Part shown: piece after piece, positions 9,223-20,536 of the stretch
How the letters are laid out: every line of letters begins with the position of its first letter
Position numbering within the stretch: the first letter of the stretch is position 1
From: Meconema thalassinum
Taxonomy: Eukaryota > Arthropoda > Insecta > Orthoptera > Tettigoniidae
Assembly (NCBI GenBank): GCA_946902985.2
Contig: OX336388.2
Coordinates: 1,218,276,609 to 1,218,340,608 of the forward strand
Length of the DNA stretch: 64,000 nt
Direction of reading: 5' to 3'
Made by a program: the position numbers and the translations under genes
Notes under the pieces: generated by a model
Told to the model about the DNA's origin: nothing
Databases searched by the model: none
What the model saw: the letters and a program-made list of their open reading frames with translations, nothing else

Positions 9223-11330
9223 AGTCTCGGTCGCCCTTTTCCTCTCTTGCCCCGAATTATGCCATCTAACACAGTTACCATAAAGTTATTTTGGCGATAG
9301 TCATGTCGTATCAGTTGGTCTCGTCGTTTCTGTATTGTTTTGAGAAATGCTATCTTTTCATTAATGGTTTTGAGCACTTCGTCATTCGTCACTCTTGCGG
9401 CCCATGAAATTTTCCTATCCGCCGCCAACACCACATTTCAAAAGCTTTAAGTCTTCTTTTATCAGCACATCCCATTGTCCAGTCTTCTGAGCCATACAAG
9501 GTTAAACTATATACATAACAGTTTATAAATTTAAGCCTGGTCTCAATAGATATATTCTTTGAAGTCAGAAGGGATTTTTACTGTTAAATGCAATTTTGGC
9601 TTGAGCAATTCTAGCTTGAATATCAGTTGAACTTTTTCCAGTGGAAGTAATTTTATTCCCTAGATAGGTGAAAGTGTTAACTTGCTTAAGTGGAGCACCA
9701 GCTATAGCTGCATTAAGTTGTTCACTGGCTCATACCATTATTTCAGTCTTTTTAATATTGATTTTCAGATTATATTTTTCATGTAGAATCCTTTTCATTT
9801 CCGTGAGTGCACGTTGCAGTTTCTCTTCACTGGTTTCCAGGACTGCTATGTCGTCTGCAAACCTTATTGCCTTGACTGCAACTCCGTTGATCTTAATTCC
9901 TCTCATAACTGTCCCGCAATGCCTTTCTCAATATATAAGTTGAAAAGTTGCATCCCTGTCCAACTCCTTTATGAATACTAGCTTCCTTCACTACTCCGCT
10001 TATGCTCCTTTGGTTTTTATTAAGTTCATAGATCATCCGTCTATCTCTGTAATCCAAGCATTAATCATAATTTCCATGAGAATATTCCAATTCGCGTTAT
10101 CGAATGCTTTTCAAAGTCCACAAAGGCAATGTAAAGTGGTTTTCTTATATCCATCATTTTATCAATAATTTCTCAGTTCTGCCTAAACCAAATTGATCTT
10201 AATTCAGATTTTAGTCAATTTTTTCGATGCATGCAACAGGATGCTAAGGGTATGATGTACCTCACATTCCAGTGTTCCGTGTTTCTTTGGTATTGGTATC
10301 ATGAGACTTTGTAAAGTCGTCTGGGACTTCTCCATTTCTATATATTTCACTGATCAACCCAAACAGATACTTGTGGGTCTCAGAATTCAATGCTTGTAAC
10401 ATTTCTGCTGTTATTTATCCTGGAGCTTTATATGATTTCAGGTCATTCACAGCATGAAAATATTCTGATTCAAGAATGGATGGTCCTTTGTACAGTACTT
10501 TTATTATCGAATGTCTCTACCTCTCGGTTATGGAGGCCATCTCTATGCATTTGTTAAACAGATTTGTCCATGTCGGCAATAGGAGGTACTCACTATGTTT
10601 TCTGGTCTAGCAGCTTTCTTTTTCTTTGTGCTGTCAGTGATGTTTTGAACCTCGTTTGTGGTCAGTGGGGTCCAATCTTTTATTGAATGTAGGCCTTTTT
10701 TTTTGTGTGTGTGTGTGTGTGGGGGGGGGTTTCCTGTGTGCCCTTTATTTCATCTTTGTTTAGTATACTACTAAAGTGTGACATCCATGCTTCCATATTT
10801 ATATAGTGTGTCTGAGTTTGCATTCTGGGATGAAGAGCAATATACGGGTCCTTCCTAGCTTCTTCTACTATTCTTTTGCCTTCTTCTTCCCAATATGTGC
10901 CCTTCTTCTCCCCCTTCTCTTCATGTTGTAAATCTGAAGACGAATAGGACTCTCTATGTTTAGCTGATGAAGAATTTCCAACATCTCTTTCCTTAGCAGA
11001 TAGCAGTTCTGGTCAAACTATGGTTGTGCCTTTCGTTTTCTTCTAGATATTGTGGCTTGTGTTGGTAGTTCCTCAAGCAGTTGTACCGCTCCCTCCAATT
11101 TTGAGTTCTCTATTAAGGTTTTTATTTGCTCTATCCCTTCAATTCGTTCTTCTACTTTTTTTATGTCAATTATTCTCGAAAATAAGGACTGTGTTTGTTT
11201 CTTTTTGGTTCATGCCATTCTCCTTTAACTGTTATTTCCACACTTTTGCCATTATGGCATATATATGTTGGTACTGCCCCCGTACATTGAATTATTTAGG
11301 GACAAAATGAGAGTATTTTCTGTCCCCATG
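9204..11330 (-). pseudogene. Decayed RTE-like LINE, RT and linker (right part)
   Basis: Minus-strand remnants in RTE order. About 10740-11040: FDQNCYLLRKEM and GKRIVEEARKDPYIALHP, the linker. 9844-9861: FADDIA, the RT catalytic box, preceded by KINGVAVKAIR. About 9475-9505: LYGSEDW. 9205-9434: RKISWAARVTNDEVL, QKRRDQLIRHD and KGRPRLQYIKQI. Stops and frameshifts are everywhere, so it is the oldest layer in this part of the window and was the target for the I-like LINE. The endonuclease is not recognisable. Confidence 0.7.
10692..10729. repeat. Poly-T / (TG)n / poly-G simple repeat
   Basis: A run of T, then about nine TG units, then nine or more G. It lies inside the decayed RTE linker and breaks its frame. 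Confidence 0.85.
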
Positions 11331-14300
11331 ATACAATTTAACTAGCAAATATAATTTCTGGAAGTGTGGCACGAGAGTGTAGTGTTACAAGCTCGAGACT
11401 GTGGGAGAGCCCGATCACGTGATATATTGCACAATGGACGCTTCTAGAAGGCTATATTTAGCATAGCAACAGCGAGTTTGGAAATTAATATTATAAATAT
11501 TGTTATAAATTATGCTATTGGATCCCAGCCCAGAGCCAATGAGAACAGGTCTTATTGAAGACGGGATCAACTTTAATTACACAATATGATGAAATTATGC
11601 ATTTAGGCCCTTAGAAGAAGATTTTCTTATTTGGTAATGAAGAGAATATTAAGAGAAATTATGTCTGATACTTTAAAAACCACAGATCGGTTAATCTACA
11701 CAGTAATGAGCATTAGTAATCTACGCGCTAAAATTATGGTGGGAGATTGATATGGCCACCAAAAATTCGACTTGGAGAGGGAGATCCAAGGATCGAGGTT
11801 CTTATTCCAGCAGACTTTGAAGAGTGAGGAAGTGTTTTTACTGGGTTAACGGAGATCCCAAAGCTTAGTCCGAGTGCGACGACTGTCGACTTGTGGAGAC
11901 GCGAGGATAGCTAAGTGGAGCGTTAGAGATCACCGCACTTCCATTCTACGTGAAGTTGCGAGGAACATTGTATTCATTATATCTCATATATAATTGAGAT
12001 TTGAAGTTAAATAAGTGAATATATATTAAGAACAGGTCGCATACATTATATTGTGAAAAGTCGAGCGCTTAAATATTCACCGTTTCGACAATATAAGCCT
12101 GTCGAGTTAGATTTCCAAATGTGTTGGAAACAAAGCTGGATATCATTATAAATTGCAACGTGAAGTTGACGAACGCAGTTCAAGTGAACAGTGGCGGAGG
12201 ACTTTTAGTATTGGCGCAACACATAAACATTAACAGAATGACTATTATTATTCTTCAAACATTATCATTCAGCATGATTAACATTGTTGATATGATTAAC
12301 TAGATAGTCATGGGCCAGAGACATATTCGATAACAGGAGTTAAGATACAACGATGGAGCTTCGTTCGACGACGTATTCTTGAATACAGACGTAGTGTACG
12401 GTCCATCTTCGTCAGTCTACGAACACTAATATAACATCAATTAGCAATGGAAATATTTCATTCACCATTTAAAAGAATATTTCCATAATTACATTCCAAT
12501 GATGAAGCTGATACATATTTACGAAGGAGAATGAAGTCTTTACAGAAGAGATTTGTCAAGATGCTAGGGTAGCCCAGCAACACAGAAGAATTTGCCAGAA
12601 GGATGTCGTTCGAGCCCAGGCGAATGTTGGTGAATTCCAGAGAAAGACGTTTTCTTATCTCTGAGGTCGCAGATCCGAGGTTCGAATGCAGATCCATCTC
12701 AGTGTCTTGTACTGAGGAAACATCTAAGGTATGGTGGGAATACTTACATAGATCTTCAAGATTTCGTCCAAATAAGGTATTAGTGTATCTCAATTGTTAT
12801 ATAGAGCTTGATTAGTAACATTCTGAGCAGCGATCTTATTCCATATTTTCAGCGATCTTATTCCATATTTTCGGCGATCTTATTCCATATTTCTATATTT
12901 TCACACTTCATGTATTTCAGTGCTTTTTTGTATTTTACACTTCAGATGTGTGTTGAGTTTTTTATACTTCAAGATTATTTAGAAGATGATTGCATTTCAT
13001 ATATTTTTCAATTTTATTCTACGGATCAGTTGTGGAACTGACATTAAAAATTTTGTTTGAGGAATCATATTGCCTCATAGGAGACTAGTCGTTTCGACTC
13101 CCGAATTTTAATAATTTTATTTAAACCAAGTATTCTGACATTGTGTCATAGCTTCAAATTAAATTCTTATTAAATTTAATTTGAGCACTTTAATGTAACG
13201 ACATATAACTTCAAGAACAGAAGAAACATCGAATGATATTGTTATATCATTATTGTACATAAACTGTCGACGATCTAAGAAATACTAGTCGTTTGATAAG
13301 ACCGAAGTCTTGATCCCTATGAACATTCTTTGTGTAGAGTAGAAAAACATTACGACATTGACAAACCTTTCTTATTATCTGTAAAGCTAAGAGCTTTGTT
13401 CATTTAATATGTTAGAGGAAATACCTTTTGATAGAAGATTATTCAAATCTTTGGCTAGGAATTCAAAGCTAGTTTATCCCGGTCAGGATTGAATTCTATC
13501 TGACACTATAAATAACATGTGTGTTATTTTATGCTATTTGTGTAACATCACGTCATTTGTGGACATGATATTACAACGATAAACAATTTATAGCTTGACA
13601 AGTGAGATGAAACAGGAGTATTATTTTTATTACATGTATTTGCGACAGACGAGTTAACAGTTAATTATCTTGTTGTGGAGTAAACTTTAGGGGGTTAATC
13701 ACGACTGTCTAATATCGTTCATTACAATTGGAAGTTTCGTTTGAAGAACCTACAGATGTATAATTGTAGTCCAGTAGTCATGTGCAATGATACTGAGGGT
13801 CATGCCAGTATTTAAGAGAAGTTCCTACATAAGATATGTTAATAACAATTAATCCCTTTTGGATATTGTTTAACGTAGTAGATGATAATTGTTTATGCCA
13901 TATATACTGTTATATGAGGTTTTGTAGAGCTATGGAGTGCTCAGGCGAGGGAATTCCGCATTTTAAGGAAGTCAAAGTATTGTTGTTCTTTGATAAAAGG
14001 CATGTATCATGATAAGAGCCGTTGTATACAAGTAGTTCAGTTCTTGTGAATTAACAATTTAGCTGTGTTAACAGGAGGGTTTCAGCGGAAATACAACTTG
14101 AGAAAGATTGTTTACTCACGTCTATAATACAATTATTAAATTTTATTAAACCCGAAGTTATGTAATTACGTACAGTTTACCTTAATTAGTCGACTGTATT
14201 ATACCGATAATGTAATGAAACCTATATAGGACGATGTGTATGCAGTATATTAAAACTACAGAGCGTTAGAGAAGGATGGTTATGTGAAAAACCAGTGTAT

Positions 14301-15130
14301 ATATTTAGTTAAGAATTATATTGTAACCGAGAAGTTAGAATCTCGAAAGTGTCACGTTAGCAACACTAGATAATGGATATTATTATAAACATATTATATG
14401 TATAAATTTTTGGGGAAATGATTTAATTAGTTAAACAATTTAATAGGATTTATTAATCAATTGTTTTGGAACAGAGTGTGTTTATGAGCGGATGTTTTGG
14501 GAATAAATGATTGTTCATTGTTAAGTGGAACCGAATTGGTCTAGGACAATTGCGGAGTGCGAATGAAAGAGTGTATAAAATTTTTTAGAATGATTGTTTA
14601 AGAAACAAAGTAGTTATGTGAACTTTTGTAAGATATAAATGTTAATTTTTACGTGTTTTTATAAATGCACACACAAGCAGCCTCTGTAGGCTAGCGAGAA
14701 TGATTCACCGTTAGCATTGGAGAGCGATGACATAATATTAACAGGTGTAGACTCACAGACTTGTATTTATTGTATAAACCAGTTTCGAGTTCGGCTTGGT
14801 GCCGATATTTCATTGATGAAACCAAGTTTCTGCATGTGCGTTCTACAACGCAGGTTTGTGAATGAAATCAGGTGTCTGGAATGCCATTAAGAGGCTTCAC
14901 TAAACGTTTTTATTCATACGCAGTGTAGGCCTAAAACAAGCCAAGATTTATACTCATAATTTTTAATACATCATTGTAGTAAGATGTAGAATTGAAAGGA
15001 GATGTGAATGATTGCGTGTTTTTAATTTTAATGTCTATTGTTAAATTCGTTTATTGTTATTTGTTTATAGTAGATTAGTTTACCTTTTGTTAATAAATTT
15101 GTTCAGATTGTTTTCCATTGTTGTTGGAGC
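11331..15130. other. AT-rich stretch, no gene recognised
   Basis: About 3.8 kb with only short frames and no motif I can assign. A short frame at 12603-12815 contains the Arg/Glu-rich FEPRRMLVNSRERRFLI but is not recognised. A three-unit tandem repeat lies at 12829-12890. Length and composition would fit a non-coding or long-decayed retroelement. No terminal repeats or duplications were found. Confidence 0.4.
12829..12890. repeat. Short tandem repeat, about 22-bp unit, three copies
   Basis: The unit agcgatcttattccatatt recurs three times with single-base changes. It is a local minisatellite in AT-rich DNA. Confidence 0.8.
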
Positions 15131-15734
15131 GATTCATTTTAAATATAAGGTGAAGAATATTGTGGACGTAGTGTAGGCGAAGCTGAAGTCCCAGTCCCCG
15201 AGGTAAGTAAAGGTGAGTGCCCCGTGTAGTTGGTTGTTGATCCACAATATTCTGGTAATTGCTGTCTGTAAATCCCTAAAGACCATGTTGGAAGCGATTT
15301 CTAATGTAGTATTTGCCGGAGCAGTTAGAAATAGGCAATCCAGCGGGGGCAATGGATATTCCAACAGGATCCTTTCCGGATTATCGGGTACAGTACTGTA
15401 CCCGTAAAAATCAAGGAGGTGCTCACTGGCCATCCGAAACAAAATTGGGTTTTTGAAAAGTGAACATCCCGACTTAAGATTGTGTCACAGTTCCGCCAGA
15501 GAGTTCTCCAAGATTATACACAGCAAGCTGGAAACATGTTATGGATATAACTGACTATCTTTTATACGCAAGTGTACAAACCTACCTGCATTTCTCTCGG
15601 GGCTATGTCGGATGGAAAAAGAAACATCCTATCTAATTTATGGTGTTCCATAACATGTCTCATCATAGAAATAAATGAACATCGAACACACGCGTAGAAA
15701 AATATAAATGTATTAATAAAGACTGTATTAAGGT
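15131..15734. other. No gene recognised between AT-rich block and CR1-like LINE
   Basis: Only short overlapping frames on both strands, none with a recognisable motif. A GTAAGT-type donor-like word occurs at about 15203, but I could not find an associated exon. Treated as unannotated spacer. Confidence 0.35.
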
Positions 15735-16443
15735 CAAGAAGGAGGATTGTGATGTTGGGAATTGGTTTTGTAAAGTATGTGATACGCCGAACTGTTGGAG
15801 GGTGCAAATCAAAGCAAGGGATCAAATAATACAGGAACTTAGAACAAAGCTTCGTGAATCAGAGGAAACGGTGAAGGATGTGACTGAACGCCTATCTACA
15901 GGGATCACTGTGGAAGAGGGCGTGCAGGAGCAAACTGAGGATGACGTTATCATAATGGGTGATTCTATGATACGATGGAGTGCGAATATCTCGAGGAAAT
16001 CAGGTGCGAAAGTGCAGTGTTATCCGGGGATTAAAATTGACCAGCTTGCCCAACAAGTGGAAGAAGCAAATGTAGAGGACTGTGACAAAGTTAAAGTGTT
16101 GTTGCTCCATGTTGGGATGAACGATTTGAAGAAGAGGGCTACAGCTGATTACATCATGGGGGAGCTCTACGAACTAGGCAGAAAAGCTAAAAGCAAGTTT
16201 AAAAATGCAAAAATTATAATGAGTGGCATTGTTCGGCGGGGAGATGTTCCGTTAAGGCGAGTTAAGACTGTAAATGACCGCATGGACCGGGTTTGTGCAC
16301 AACTGGGATTAGTGTACGTAGATGCTGACTGCTGGATTGGTGGCCGTGACTTCGCCCAAGACGGGCTGCATTTAAATCGACGGGGCGCTTTCAACCTAGG
16401 GAGCCTACATGACAGGGTCATCGGTTCATGCCGGCCATTGTGA
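15735..16443 (+). pseudogene. CR1-like LINE ORF1 with SGNH/GDSL esterase-like domain (5'-truncated)
   Basis: The readable frame starts within the end of a Cys-rich finger (WFCKVC, about 15758-15777), without its N-terminal half. A short coiled-coil-like segment (residues about 5-30 of the 15802 frame) leads into an SGNH hydrolase-like domain: VIIMGDSMIRW (nucleophile Ser55), LLLHVGMNDL (block with Asn107) and DGLHLNRRG (Asp187/His190). ORF1 proteins with a PHD finger plus esterase are known in the CR1 group, where the esterase may aid membrane or particle association. The triad residues are all present. The finger truncation suggests the copy is 5'-truncated at about 15735. Confidence 0.75.
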
Positions 16444-16509
16444 GGAGGAGCAGGTCCAGAGGTTGCCAGCTGACGGGAACAGAAGGAGCTACTTCGGGAT
16501 ATTTGCTGC

Positions 16510-18420
16510 GGAGGTAAGACTCTAAGATTACTGCAGGTTAATTGTCAGAGTTTAGGAAATAAATTAATTGAATTTTGGAATCTTGTAGAGACGTATTCTC
16601 CGGACATTGTCATTGCTACTGAATCTTGGTTATATGAGGATATAAATAGTAATGAAATAATTCAAGGGACCTACGAAATGTACAGAAGGGATCGGGGGAA
16701 GCGAGGTGGTGGGCTATTTATTTGTGTGCGCAAAAATATAGCTAGTTTCTTAAAGTGGGCTGATACGGATCATGAAATGTTATGTGTACAAATTTCGGAT
16801 AAAGGGAATAAATTCCCTCTTTAGGTGATACGGGCGTATAGAGCACCGAAAGATAACTTTTCGCTTCTAGACACACTGTATGATCAAACTTGTACGGGTA
16901 ATGCTATGAAAAAGAGCATAATAATTGCCGGAGATTTAAACCTCCCCAAAGTAGACTGGTCTGGTGAGTCAACTAGCTGTGGTCAAGCTCAGAGCACTGC
17001 AAACAAATTCTTAAGGGAGGGGGGATTTTTCCAAGTTGTTGACTTCCCAACTAGAGGCAATAATACCTTAGATGTCTATCTCGCAAGGCCTGTAGAGCTG
17101 TATATTAACTGTCTGAAAGTACCAGGAATTAGTGACCATTCTGGGGTTGAATTAAATATTAGATACGGTGACATTACAAAATTAGACTCTGATGTAGCAA
17201 ATAAGATCATATTCCAGTATCGCAGGGCGGATCAGGGCAAATTTCAGGGGTATTTGAATGAGCTATTTGTAGGATGGGCATTGGAAGGAAATCACATTAA
17301 TATCCTGTGGACTAACTTTTTGAAAATTTTAAATAGCGCTATTGATAAATTTGTTCCATTTAAATTACTGAAACAAAACCCAGATCCTGAGTATTACACA
17401 CGGGAAATCAGGAGTCTTAAACGGAAAGTTAGGAAATTATACAATAAAAGACATGATAGTGACAAGTATATGTTGAAATTTAAGTCCTTATCAAGAGAGC
17501 TCGTCTTAAAAAAGAGGGCTGCTCATGACAATTATATGCAAGCTTTAATTGGTTCGGGAATCGATGGGTGGAAAAAAAATTACAGTTATGTTAGGAGAAG
17601 AAAGGGAAATTCAAATAATTTGTCGATGATAATGTCCGGTGACGGTAAATTAATTACTGAGAAGCAGGCCATTGCTAATGAATTAAATGTCTTTTGTGGT
17701 AGTGTGTTCAATAAATCCAATAGCTGTGTGTTGGACCTTAACGGTGAATCAGGGGCTCCACTTCTCCAAATAAACCAGTCAGCAATTGTAAAGCGAATAC
17801 AAAAATTACATTACAATATATCGAAGGGTCCTGATAATATTGTTAGTGAAATACTTAAACTAGGAGATAGGGCCGTGGCACAATACTTAGAGGTGATGTT
17901 TAATGTGTCCATAAACAATGCGCAAATCCCGGATGACTGGAAAAGAGCTATGGTAGTCCCAGTATTTAAGGGAGGGAGCAGACTTGAATTGGGCAACTAC
18001 AGGCCGGTTAGTCTTACATCCATCATTTCTAAACAGTTGGAGCATCTCATTTGCGACTACTTGAGGGAACAGTGGGAAACATTATCATGGTTTAATGATA
18101 GGCAACATGGATTTTGGAAAGGTTACTCATGTGAGAGTCAGATGCTATCACTTTTTCAAGATATTAGCGAATCGTTAGACGATGGAGTTTCAGTCGACGC
18201 CGTAGTTATAGATTTTGCGAAGGCAGTCGTGCCGCATGACATGCTACTCCATAAATTAGCTTCGAGGAAGATTGATAGAAGAGTAATTTTATGGATCCAA
18301 GAATGTTTGCCGGGTCGTTCCGAGAAAGTGAAAGTTGAAGGCAGATTCTCGGATGAAATTACCGTAACGTCGGGTATCCCTCAGGGCAGAGTAATCGGAA
18401 CTTTGTTATTTTTGATATAG
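16510..18420 (+). pseudogene. CR1-like LINE ORF2: endonuclease and truncated RT
   Basis: The endonuclease begins about 16525 (LLQVNCQSLGNKLIEFWNL), with ATESWL (catalytic Glu) and RGKRGGGLFI. A single in-frame TAG at 16822-16824 interrupts it before VIRAYRAPKD. It then continues with AGDLNLPKVDW and ISDHSGVEL. RT follows: WKRAMVVPVFKGG, YRPVSLTSI, then VVIDFAKAVVPHD. In that last block the usual F-D after KA is missing, so a catalytic Asp is lost. It ends soon after SGIPQGRVIGTLLFL. The FADD-box and thumb are deleted, joining directly to a 3' UTR. The copy is dead. Confidence 0.8.
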
Positions 18421-18573
18421 TTGTGTTTAAGAAAAGACAGACTATTTGTGTAAATACTCCAGTTTGTTAGTGAATTGTTATGTACAATTATTTATTTGTT
18501 ATGTGTATCTAATTTGCCACCGGGGGACACACCCCCAATTGCAAATAAACGAATGAAAAAAAAAACAATACTA
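18421..18573 (+). other. 3' UTR and poly(A) tail of the CR1-like LINE
   Basis: AT-rich tail with a short hairpin-capable gggggacacaccccc and an AATAAA signal (caaataaacgaatg), followed by an A run at about 18558-18567. It sits directly after the RT truncation, so RT box 5 to the stop codon was deleted rather than the 3' end. Confidence 0.6.
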
Positions 18574-18931
18574 AAACTACATAACACCCTAAATCTAAAT
18601 CTACATACACGCTACTGACACACACACACAAAACTTCCCTACATTTATACAGGTTATCTACGAGATGCCTCTGCCGCCTCCTAGTGTTCAAATTCCAATC
18701 GAAACAATTTATACTACTGCACCTTGAAAGCGTGCATTCCAATTAAATACCAAACATATTTCAGGTCGCGTGCCTGCAAATGGCTGGACTGTTATGACAG
18801 CGCCTTCTATACTGGCCTCTGTATCACAGGTGTTAGATTGCCATTCATTTGTTTACCGCGCGCTCCTCGCACAGTAGCGGGATCGCTTGCCCTCAGCTGT
18901 CATAGCTGACACTGGCACACACACAATGCTC
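18574..18931. other. Spacer, no gene recognised
   Basis: Contains a short CA run near 18617 and no frame of note. It is the left flank of the LTR array. The last bases gcaa are the array's target duplication. Confidence 0.4.
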
Positions 18932-18935
18932 GCAA

Positions 18936-20407
18936 TGTAACGTTTATTAATGCCCCATGTTGGTAGCGACAAATGTAATGGTATTCGTTAAGCTCCACGT
19001 TGAGCGAACAAATGTAATGTGTTTTACCTGGGCGGACTATTCGCCAGAAAATACTACTGCTAAGTTTGATCTACGTTGGGCGCCAAGCTGGATACACTGT
19101 GTTCCAAGCTAAATTTATATATTTAATATCGACCCCTAGCGTGAGTAGAACATATGAGAGACTCTTAATGACTAGGCCGTGGATGATTGAATCATCAACC
19201 CAGACAACATTTGATTGTGGAGAAGGATGAGGTATTATAACTATTGCTACCTACTGGAATTAAAGAATCTACTTGGTAATAATTGAATTTAATACACATA
19301 GAAAATATGATGGCAACATGAATAAAATTAACACTGTTAACGGAGCACACTACTTTAAACATTGCCACGAACAAAATTACTTAATACGCCGGTCGGGAGA
19401 ATAACGTGAATTTAACTTATTTCCAAATTAATGCTTTAAGAATTTATATAGCCCTATTGAAAAACAGAGAGTGTGTGTCGTAGATTACTTGTGCTTACCA
19501 ACGGAAACATTGTCTCCACGTGGTTGAAGTCTCCCAGCGACGGACGCTCTGCATTGGTGTTGACGGTGTCAGATTCTTCCTCGTTGATCAAAAATAATCG
19601 TTACAGCTTGTGGTGGAGTCTATTCCATGAACCACAACACGTCGTCTGGCTAAACACTCCAAGACGCGTGGAACTCATGATCTGATGTGATCAGCGGAGT
19701 CAGCGTGAATAAAATTGTCCCACTTGGGACTAACGAACAAAGTACCTCCTTACTGCTCCAAGCGTAATGTCTTAATGAATGTCCTCACTCACACGGCGCG
19801 TCCACTATATCTTCAATCTTCTCCCACCAGGGTCTAGGTTAATATCGCGGCCTTGCTGCTTCGACCAATCCGCGTGCGTCACGTATGTCGCCATGCCCCT
19901 GCTACGTTGCTTCTTCTTCCTTGATTGGCTGGTCACCTCAGGTGGCTATTCCCGCCATGAGGCTGCCTCACCGTATTTATATTTCCGTATCCGGGCAAGA
20001 CGTAGATCATACACGTTTTCTTGCTTTGAAATGTTCCCTCGGATTTCGTAATTTTATTGTACTCCAATATATTCTTGTATTGAAATACCCAGTGAGTCAC
20101 ACACCACTCTCTCTTACCCCTAATGAATAAAATCCCGACTTTACGTATGAAATGATTTGCCGTGCAACATTATATTGGAATCATCCAATAGAGATACGGA
20201 TTTCTACTAGTAGAAATCCTATCTGTAATCTTCCAAATTTAAAAGCTCCAAAAAATGACGTTATAAATATTAATAATAATATGAAATATGAAATTGAATA
20301 AATTGAAATAATTTAACTTGGCCGGATTATTGCCGCGTTTAACAAATATGATATAGTCCAACTAACTTGTGTTAGTGGCATAAAACCCCCTAGAAAAACA
20401 TGTTACA
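18936..20407 (-). repeat. LTR 1 (3' LTR of copy A)
   Basis: 1472 bp, starting TGTAACGTTTATT and ending ACATGTTACA, so the first and last six bases are inverted copies. Left flank gcaa matches the right flank of LTR 3. Base differences from LTR 2 are few and scattered. Confidence 0.85.
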
Positions 20408-20536
20408 TTCGCCTCGAATAATCATGTGCTTTACCATGCATATGGTACAGCACTTGATGATTCCAGACACGTTAGAAAAAACCCTCCAAACTACAACTTA
20501 TACAAGTGAAATGACCCTTTACACATATTGAACCCA

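Noticed and set aside
15181..15220. Splice donor gaggtaagt marking a host exon
   Set aside because: No coding exon with recognisable sense or matching acceptor could be found nearby.
19473..20130. Open frames repeated at 28774-29431 and 33910-34567
   Set aside because: They lie in the LTRs and recur only because the LTRs are repeated. No protein motif.
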